Shown: positions 1 through 4,109 of the stretch, in pieces | Layout of the letters: every line of letters starts with the position of its first letter | Numbering within the stretch: the first letter of the stretch is position 1 | DNA from: Bacteroidota bacterium | GTDB taxonomy: Bacteria > Bacteroidota > Bacteroidia > 2-12-FULL-35-15 | Direction of reading: 5' to 3' | NCBI GenBank assembly: GCA_023251855.1 | Contig: JAHEYA010000038.1 | Location: 1 to 11,273, forward strand | DNA length: 11,273 nucleotides | The notes under the pieces: model-generated | The model's input: only the letters and a program-made list of their open reading frames with translations | Database searches by the model: none | Told to the model about the DNA's origin: nothing | Program-made: the position numbers and the translations under genes

Positions 1-179
1 AATGCCTGAATTTATCATGAAAAACAATTATGAATTCAGGCTATGGAATGTAAAGGGATAGAAAGCATAGAAGTGAAAACTACTGTGGCAGATGAATTGA
101 CATTGGAAGAACAAAACCCTTAGGGAGAAGCATTAAGCAAACTGGTTGTCTGATTTTTTAATAAACAAAAAATAAAAAC
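1..179. other. Leader region without a supported gene
   Basis: No convincing gene is seen here. A short open stretch runs from an ATG at 43 to a TAG at 121-123 (26 codons), and another frame is open from the window edge to a TAG at 59-61; either could be the tail of something, but neither has recognisable content. An 8-bp inverted repeat, CCTGAATT at 5-12 and AATTCAGG at 33-40, could form a hairpin, but no T-run follows it. The last 20 bases before 180 are very A-rich, as expected for a Bacteroidota translation leader. Confidence 0.4.
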
Positions 180-380
180 ATGGTTTTTTTTACAAATACT
201 ACAATCTGGACAAACAGTCAACTTTGGATATTTAAAGTCTGTGTGTTTTCAGCAGGGGTCTTATTCGGAGTTTATTTTTTCGATACGCTGAAGCAATATT
301 TATATGTTTTTCTTATTCTCTTTTTAATAACCCTTATTCCAACAACATTTTGGTGGCTAAAGAAAATGAATGATAAATGA
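180..380 (+). CDS. Small two-helix membrane protein, unknown function
   Basis: The frame encodes 66 residues with two strongly hydrophobic stretches, about residues 16-34 and 40-60. They are separated by a short polar turn (FFDTLKQY), and the protein ends in a lysine-rich tail (WWLKKMNDK). This is the pattern of a small inner-membrane hairpin protein with positive charge at the cytoplasmic end. The ATG at 180 follows an A-rich leader typical of Bacteroidota, which have little use for Shine-Dalgarno sites. Small proteins of this shape are common hypothetical proteins in the phylum, and I do not recognise a named family. It stands alone, upstream of and codirectional with the tRNA island, so context gives no function. 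The coding call rests on composition and the leader only, and a chance AT-rich frame remains possible. Confidence 0.55.
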   Translation: MVFFTNTTIWTNSQLWIFKVCVFSAGVLFGVYFFDTLKQYLYVFLILFLITLIPTTFWWLKKMNDK

Positions 381-452
381 AAAGATTTTGTTTTTTTGTA
401 CATTAGTACCCGGTATTAAACCACTCTCAAAAGAAAATTTATTAAAATAGTG

Positions 453-480
453 TTGGCAAGCTGAAATTTTTATATTTTCG
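453..480 (+). promoter_or_regulatory. Possible promoter of the tRNA-Gly/GIY-YIG unit
   Basis: TATTTTCG at 473-480 is one base away from the Bacteroidota -7 consensus TAnnTTTG. A TTGG at 453-456 lies roughly where a -33 TTTG would be, with a 16-base gap that is shorter than ideal. It ends 10 bases before the truncated tRNA copy. If real, it may be the original tRNA-Gly promoter, so the truncated copy, the nuclease gene and the intact tRNA would now lie on one transcript. Confidence 0.35.
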
Positions 481-490
481 CAGTCGCTTC

Positions 491-543
491 ACGAAAGTAG
501 CTCAGTTGGTAGAGCGTCCCGATTGCATCGGGAAGGTCGCGGA
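491..543 (+). pseudogene. Truncated tRNA-Gly 5'-half with a foreign anticodon arm
   Basis: Bases 492-516 are identical over 25 nt to the 5' end, D-arm and following base of the intact tRNA-Gly at 801-825. Where the intact gene has its anticodon arm, this copy has a palindrome, CCCGAT-TGC-ATCGGG (518-532), whose loop would present UGC (an Ala anticodon). Identity resumes with AGGTCGCGG at 534-542, matching 843-851, and then ends inside the T-arm. There is no T-loop, 3' acceptor strand or CCA region, so it cannot make a tRNA by itself. A GIY-YIG gene follows directly. It looks like the 5' boundary of an insertion or duplication that kept a working tRNA on the far side. Confidence 0.75.
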
Positions 544-556
544 GGTGGAAACAAAA

Positions 557-880
557 ATGTATTATACTTATATATTGGTTTCCGAAAAAAGTGGCAGATA
601 TTATGTGGGCCATTCTGGTGATTTGGCTGAAAGGCTTATTACTCATAATTCGGGCAAGGTAAAATCTACACGCAATAAAGGTCCTTGGAAATATTTTTTC
701 TTTGAACGTTACAAAACGAAATTAGAAGCTAATAGACGGGAATTGGCAATAAAAAAACAAAAAAGTAAAAAGTATATTGAAGATTTGATTAAAAATAATG
801 CGAAAGTAGCTCAGTTGGTAGAGCGCGACCTTGCCAAGGTCGAGGTCGCGGGTTCGAACCCCGTCTTTCGCTCAAAATAG
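557..880 (+). CDS. GIY-YIG family endonuclease (URI-type, single domain)
   Basis: The product has 107 residues. The GIY-YIG nuclease core is visible: Y5-I6-L7 is the GIY strand, Y16-V17-G18 the YIG strand, R26 the conserved arginine after the helix start, and E57 in the motif LEANRRE the likely metal-binding glutamate. A basic tail follows (KKQKSKKYIEDLI). The family cuts DNA, and its single-domain members in Bacteroidota have no firmly assigned role. The ATG at 557 is preferred because the core begins at once. In-frame TTG codons further upstream lie inside the tRNA fragment. GGAGG at 541-545, left from the broken T-arm, may serve as a ribosome site. The natural domain ends near residue 79; codons 82-107 are the intact tRNA-Gly gene read as protein (VAQLVER...GSNPVF). 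The gene lies exactly between the broken and the intact tRNA-Gly, which suggests a mobile or tRNA-targeting module. Confidence 0.85.
   Translation: MYYTYILVSEKSGRYYVGHSGDLAERLITHNSGKVKSTRNKGPWKYFFFERYKTKLEANRRELAIKKQKSKKYIEDLIKNNAKVAQLVERDLAKVEVAGSNPVFRSK
800..872 (+). tRNA. tRNA-Gly (anticodon GCC)
   Basis: All four arms fold. The acceptor GCGAAAG (800-806) pairs perfectly with CTTTCGC (865-871), with discriminator T872. The D-arm is GCTC/GAGC, and the anticodon stem CGACC (826-830)/GGTCG (838-842) closes a TTGCCAA loop with GCC at 833-835. The T-arm is GCGGG-TTCGAAC-CCCGT. CCA is not encoded, which is usual in Bacteroidota. The gene overlaps the last 27 codons, including the stop, of the upstream GIY-YIG reading frame on the same strand. 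Confidence 0.97.
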
Positions 881-899
881 TTTACAGTTCAAATTTTTG

Positions 900-957
900 A
901 AGTTTAAAGTTTGTCTACCTTTTAACTTTCTGCCTTCAAACTTTGAACTTTTTTTAT
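900..957 (+). terminator. Rho-independent terminator after tRNA-Gly
   Basis: A 14-bp stem pairs 900-913 (AAGTTTAAAGTTTG) with 937-950 (CAAACTTTGAACTT), with a single G-T wobble, and runs into a T-tract at 949-956. The loop is about 23 bases. It separates tRNA-Gly from the tRNA-Leu copies. The stem is AT-rich and therefore weak for a terminator. Confidence 0.55.
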
Positions 958-958
958 T

Positions 959-1020
959 GCCCAGGTGGTGGAATTGGTAGACACGCCCCGCTGAAAAGCG
1001 GGGTGACCATTGCGGTTTGA
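959..1020 (+). pseudogene. Truncated tRNA-Leu 5'-half with a foreign anticodon arm
   Basis: Bases 959-985 are identical over 27 nt to the intact tRNA-Leu at 1060-1086 (acceptor 5' strand and D-arm). The anticodon arm is replaced by the palindrome CCCCGC-TGAAAA-GCGGGG (986-1003), which cannot form a regular 5-bp stem with a 7-base loop. Similarity returns in the variable arm (TGACCATTGCG against TGAACATTGCG) and then stops. There is no T-arm or 3' acceptor strand, so this is a non-functional fragment. The bases from about 1016 to 1059 are unrelated to a tRNA and include a small hairpin CGGAT/ATCCG (1040-1044 with 1050-1054). The architecture parallels the Gly fragment, but no nuclease gene lies between the two Leu copies. 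Confidence 0.75.
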
Positions 1021-1059
1021 AATAAAATATATTACCAACCGGATAATAAATCCGAGAAT

Positions 1060-1144
1060 GCCCAGGTGGTGGAATTGGTAGACACGCAGGACTTAAAATC
1101 CTGTGAACATTGCGTTCGTATCGGTTCAAGTCCGATCCCGGGTA
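1060..1144 (+). tRNA. tRNA-Leu (anticodon UAA)
   Basis: This is an 85-nt class II tRNA. The acceptor GCCCAGG (1060-1066) pairs with CCCGGGT (1137-1143), with a G-T closing pair and an A1064-C1139 mismatch. The anticodon stem CAGGA (1087-1091)/TCCTG (1099-1103) closes a CTTAAAA loop with TAA at 1094-1096. A long variable arm follows at about 1104-1119, and the T-arm ATCGG-TTCAAGT-CCGAT is intact. The discriminator is A1144, as required for leucyl tRNAs, and CCA is not encoded. The mismatch in the acceptor stem is mildly unusual. Confidence 0.95.
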
Positions 1145-1152
1145 CTAAAATA

Positions 1153-1197
1153 AAACGTCAGAAAACTTGATATTCAAGAGTTCTGACGTTTTTTTAT
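1153..1197 (+). terminator. Rho-independent terminator after tRNA-Leu
   Basis: AACGTCAGAA (1154-1163) pairs with TTCTGACGTT (1181-1190). The loop contains a second small stem (CTTGA 1166-1170 with TCAAG 1174-1178), and a run of Ts follows to 1195. It closes the tRNA island just before the first SPOR-like gene. Confidence 0.85.
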
Positions 1198-1262
1198 CAA
1201 CTTCCATTTCACAAACAAGATTAAAAAAAACAGAGAAGAGAAATAGAGTATACAAATTCGTA

Positions 1263-1278
1263 TCTATTCGTATATTCG
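1263..1278 (+). promoter_or_regulatory. Promoter-like box upstream of the 276-aa SPOR-like gene
   Basis: TCTATTCGTATATTCG ends 18 bases before the ATG. Its last eight bases, TATATTCG, fit the Bacteroidota -7 element TAnnTTTG with one change. The same 16-mer, with only C/T differences, stands upstream of the other two paralogs. No clear -33 TTTG is seen. Confidence 0.6.
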
Positions 1279-1296
1279 CGAACTGAAATTTTAATT

Positions 1297-2127
1297 ATGT
1301 TGAGGCTGCTCATTTTTATTTTTTTATTTTTCGCCATCCATTTTTCCTTTGCACAGAAAAATGATGATAGTGCTACTCCTATTTCTACCACTGCTACCAG
1401 AGCTCAAAACGATTTAGCCCTTGCACAATTAAAAGCCCGCCTCGATTCCGGTCAAGTTGGTATAAGAAAATTGAAAGCCGAACTCGAAGGTGCTACCATA
1501 TCTCAACGAATTGTTTTAAACGCTATCAGCGCAAAAAACAATGCCTCAGTTGCCAAAACCGATGCTTTACTTTCTCAATTAAAAATGCAATCGGAACTAA
1601 ATAAATCGGAAATTAAACGATTAAAAACAGAGTTAGAAAACGCGTTAAACGAGGCCGCTAGTAAATTAACAGAAATGAATTCGAAGAATACCGTTTCCAA
1701 TGCCGAAGCAGGCGTTATGGTTGCACAATTAAAAACAAAATCAGATTCCGATCATGTTGAAATTAATAGGTTAAAAGCAAGTCTTGAAAAAATAAAAGCT
1801 ACAACAATCAATACCTCAGCAATACCTCGTTCACCCGGAAACCCTGTACGTACCTCGGAAAGTGATTACTTTTTGGATGAAAATGGCAAACCGGTTGGTA
1901 CTGAATATTATGTTGTTTTAGGCACTTTTAGTAGTAAAGAAAATGCTGAAAGATTCAGAGCTTCCAATGTTATCAAAGGACATGTAAATACAAAAGTTTT
2001 TCAAAATCAAATTACAAAATCATTCAGCGTATACGGGTTGAAAACCAATAACAAAGCCGATGCTGAAACCGAACGAATTAAATTCAAACCGGAATATCCT
2101 GATGTTTGGATCCTCAAACTTGAATAA
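1297..2127 (+). CDS. Secreted SPOR-like/coiled-coil protein, short paralog
   Basis: The product has 276 residues. Residues 1-19 are a classical signal peptide (MLRLLIFIFLFF...SFA) with probable cleavage before Q20, so the protein should be periplasmic or surface-exposed. Residues 42-164 are alpha-helical, rich in Leu, Lys and Glu, and show a 50-residue repeat: units start at L42, L92 and V142 (DNA 1420, 1570 and 1720), each opening with an LxQLK motif and carrying I-x-[KR]-L-K about 14 residues later. Residues 204-276 are a SPOR-like domain (YYVVLGTFSSKENAERF..., ending in VWILKLE). The SPOR family binds denuded peptidoglycan glycans at division sites, but that activity is not shown for this subgroup. 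Unlike its two downstream paralogs it lacks the N-terminal beta-rich domain, going from the signal peptide to the ATRAQN linker within about 15 residues. A private promoter box argues for independent transcription. Confidence 0.88.
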   Translation: MLRLLIFIFLFFAIHFSFAQKNDDSATPISTTATRAQNDLALAQLKARLDSGQVGIRKLKAELEGATISQRIVLNAISAKNNASVAKTDALLSQLKMQSELNKSEIKRLKTELENALNEAASKLTEMNSKNTVSNAEAGVMVAQLKTKSDSDHVEINRLKASLEKIKATTINTSAIPRSPGNPVRTSESDYFLDENGKPVGTEYYVVLGTFSSKENAERFRASNVIKGHVNTKVFQNQITKSFSVYGLKTNNKADAETERIKFKPEYPDVWILKLE

Positions 2128-2192
2128 CAAAACGATACTCCAAATTCAATTTCCTCCTCAAATTTACACTACGGGACAAAATTACAAAGAAC

Positions 2193-2275
2193 CCTGATAA
2201 CGCAGATTTAGACGGGATTAACACGGATAAAAATCCGCGAAAATCAGTTGCATCAGTGTCATCCGTGTTCTATTT
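2193..2275. repeat. Palindromic intergenic repeat (AACACGGAT...ATCCGTGTT)
   Basis: AACACGGAT (2220-2228) and ATCCGTGTT (2261-2269) form a perfect 9-bp inverted repeat around a 32-base centre. The left flank (GATAACGCAGATTTAGACGG) and the centre (AAATCCGCGAAAATCAG) belong to a dispersed repeat type I recognise from many environmental bacterial genomes, where degenerate copies sit between genes. It fills most of the gap between the first two SPOR-like genes, and no protein is encoded in it. Confidence 0.65.
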
Positions 2276-2333
2276 TTCAAAAATGTCCAGTAGCGTACTT
2301 CAAATTAATTTGTTACAGATTAGAAAATTCGTG

Positions 2334-2349
2334 TCTATTCGTATATTTG
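2334..2349 (+). promoter_or_regulatory. Promoter-like box upstream of the 468-aa SPOR-like gene
   Basis: TCTATTCGTATATTTG contains a perfect TAnnTTTG (TATATTTG, 2342-2349) and ends 18 bases before the ATG, the same spacing as in the first paralog. The match to the first gene extends upstream to AATTCGT, giving 24 bases (2326-2349 against 1255-1278) with two differences. A TTTG at 2309-2312 is too far away to be a normal -33 box. Confidence 0.65.
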
Positions 2350-2367
2350 TCCCCTTAAAGATTATAA

Positions 2368-3774
2368 ATGTTGAAACAGATCATTTTTATTTTTTTATTT
2401 GGAGGAATTGCTGCTTCGTTCGCTCAAAATTTAGAGGCCCTTCAAAAAATTCCTGATACTGTTGCTTCCAATTCCACTTTTGTGATCACCACCACTATTA
2501 CAAAACCTCAGGTTGTTGACTTTATGGAATTCACACAATCTCTTCCTGCTGGTTTTACAGCTACTTCAGGTGAAAATAAAGGAGGTACTTTTGCATTTAA
2601 AAAAAATGAGGTCCGTATCATTTGGCTTGTTGCTCCTAATGAAGCATCTTGCTTAATTACTTATAAAGTAAAGGTTCCTGCTGATGCTCCCGGAACATAT
2701 ACCATCACAGGCAAAATAATATATATTTCTGGTAATAATGAACGAAACTTTTTTGTATTGCCTGTAAAAAAAATAACTGTCCCCAATCCAAAAACTTCGG
2801 TTAAAACACCGGCACAAAAACCTAACTCTGAACCAACTCATTTACCTGCCACTGTACCCGAAAAGCTCTCTCCTGCTGCTAAAAAATTTGCTGATAGCTT
2901 AAAGCTTGCTAACTATATTGCAGAAACCGAGAGTTTACGTGCCTTTTTAAATAGAGAAGAAGAAAAAGCGGCTATGAAGGAATCAGCTGCTTATGCTAAG
3001 CAAGAAACAGAGTCATCATCCGATTACATAAAACATTCTGCTACAAGAGCTGAAAACGAAGCTACTCTTGCCGAATTAAAAGCAAAACTGGATTCGGGTC
3101 AACTGGGCATCAATCGCTTAAAAGCAGAACTGGAAAACACTACTCTATCCCAGAAAAATGTATTGATTGCAATAAGTACCAAAAACAACTCCTCTGTCGC
3201 AAAAACAGATCTTTTACTTGCGCAATTAAAAATGAAATCTGAATTTAATCAAGCTGAGACCAAAAGGTTAAAAATTGAACTTGCTAAAGCAAATGAAAAT
3301 GCTGCAAGTACTTTACGAATAATTAATTTAAAAAATTCTGCTGCTAATGCCCAGGCTGCACTTATGTTATCCGACTTAAAAACTAATTTGGATTCCGGAC
3401 AGCTTGAAATAACTAAGTTAAGGTCTGATCTCGACAAAATAAAAGTAATCGGATCAAACACTTCAAATGCCATCAGTTCAACTGATGGATTAGTGCGTAC
3501 CTCTGAAAGCGACTACTTTTTAGGTGAAAATGATAAACCAATTAGTAACGGATTTTATGTTATTATTGGTACATTCTCACGCAAAGAAAATGCCGATAGG
3601 TTCAGAGCGACCAACACGCTGGAAGGAAGACCTAATTCTAAAATTATTCAAAATCAATTTACCAAAGTATACAATATATATGAGTTTAAAAGCAACAATA
3701 GAGCTGAGGCGGAAGCTGCCCGACTAAAATGTAAAGCTGTATTTCAAGATGCCTGGATACTTAAATTAGAGTAA
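2368..3774 (+). CDS. Secreted SPOR-like/coiled-coil protein with N-terminal beta domain
   Basis: The product has 468 residues. The signal peptide is residues 1-19 (cleavage ASFA|Q). Residues about 21-145 are a beta-rich domain (QKIPDTV..., LPAGFTA, NKGGTFAFKKNEVRIIW, then VLPVKKITV) of a kind I recall from other Bacteroidota envelope proteins; its role is unknown. A proline/threonine linker follows. The helical region starts with DSLKL (176-180) and contains the same 50-residue repeat as its neighbours, with units at L234, L284 and L334 (DNA 3067, 3217 and 3367). Residues 396-468 are the SPOR-like domain (FYVIIGTFSRKENADRF..., ending in AWILKLE). From the ATRAEN linker onward it aligns with the short upstream paralog almost without gaps, so they are duplicates that differ by gain or loss of about 190 N-terminal residues. 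A periplasmic or envelope role is inferred. Confidence 0.9.
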   Translation: MLKQIIFIFLFGGIAASFAQNLEALQKIPDTVASNSTFVITTTITKPQVVDFMEFTQSLPAGFTATSGENKGGTFAFKKNEVRIIWLVAPNEASCLITYKVKVPADAPGTYTITGKIIYISGNNERNFFVLPVKKITVPNPKTSVKTPAQKPNSEPTHLPATVPEKLSPAAKKFADSLKLANYIAETESLRAFLNREEEKAAMKESAAYAKQETESSSDYIKHSATRAENEATLAELKAKLDSGQLGINRLKAELENTTLSQKNVLIAISTKNNSSVAKTDLLLAQLKMKSEFNQAETKRLKIELAKANENAASTLRIINLKNSAANAQAALMLSDLKTNLDSGQLEITKLRSDLDKIKVIGSNTSNAISSTDGLVRTSESDYFLGENDKPISNGFYVIIGTFSRKENADRFRATNTLEGRPNSKIIQNQFTKVYNIYEFKSNNRAEAEAARLKCKAVFQDAWILKLE

Positions 3775-3941
3775 TAATGCGAATCAAGATTAGAAAAGAA
3801 AAAACACCGAGGGCTGTCACCCTGAGCTAGCTTGCACTGAGCCTGACGAAGTGAAGGCTGTGCGATAGCCTCCCCACATACTTCGATAGGCGCAGTATGA
3901 CTGACGCACAAGACAATTATTCCAACTCTTGATTCGCATTA
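3775..3941. repeat. MITE/REP-like element with 15-bp terminal inverted repeats
   Basis: TAATGCGAATCAAGA (3775-3789) is repeated exactly in inverted orientation at 3927-3941 (TCTTGATTCGCATTA), enclosing 137 bases. The inner part has CTGTCACCCTGAGC on the left and CTTCGATAGGCGCAGTATGAC on the right, a degenerate inverted pair of the CTGAGC...TCGAAG type that is common between Bacteroidota genes, plus a small hairpin AGGCT-gtgcgat-AGCCT. The left end abuts the TAA stop of the upstream SPOR-like gene. No transposase is present, so it is at most a non-autonomous element. Confidence 0.65.
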
Positions 3942-4059
3942 ATAATACCATTTGTGACTTGATTTATGTGTTTTCTTTGCATTTTACCTAAAAAAACGCA
4001 ACAAAAATTACTAAAAATATGTATAGACACAGGTTGAATTTCTATTGCCGTGCAAATTC
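3942..4059. other. Intergenic remainder before the third SPOR-like gene
   Basis: This AT-rich stretch has no supported gene. A reverse-strand open frame covers it, but that frame continues into the signal-peptide region of the forward gene and has no recognisable content. Nothing else is seen before the promoter region. Confidence 0.4.
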
Positions 4060-4089
4060 TTTGAAAGTCTATATCTATTTGTATATTTG
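4060..4089 (+). promoter_or_regulatory. Promoter of the 624-aa SPOR-like gene
   Basis: TTTG at 4060-4063 and TATATTTG at 4082-4089 are separated by 18 bases, close to the Bacteroidota arrangement TTTG-N19-TAnnTTTG. The last 16 bases (TCTATTTGTATATTTG, 4074-4089) are the box shared with the two upstream paralogs. The ATG begins 20 bases after it. This is the most complete promoter of the three. Confidence 0.7.
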
Positions 4090-4109
4090 CGCCCTTATAA
4101 TTTCTAAGT

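Noticed and set aside
43..123. A 26-codon gene near the window start
   Set aside because: It is too short, has no leader and no recognisable content; it cannot be told from chance.
506..556. Longer start of the GIY-YIG gene, at the TTG at 506
   Set aside because: These codons are the tRNA fragment read as protein. The nuclease core begins right after the ATG at 557.
491..872. A tRNA gene interrupted in its anticodon loop by a GIY-YIG-encoding group I intron
   Set aside because: The downstream part is a complete tRNA with its own 5' acceptor strand and D-arm, so the two parts are not exons of one gene, and no group I core elements were noticed in the spacer.
959..1020. A functional tRNA-Phe, because the loop shows GAA
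   Set aside because: The stem cannot form 5 bp with a 7-base loop, and there is no T-arm or 3' acceptor strand.
872..1129. Reverse-strand open frame across the tRNA-Leu copies
   Set aside because: It is antisense to two tRNA sequences and a terminator, and has no protein-like content or leader.
2256..2456. Forward open frame overlapping the start of the 468-aa gene
   Set aside because: It runs through the intergenic repeat and the promoter into the signal-peptide region in another frame; its protein composition is not convincing.
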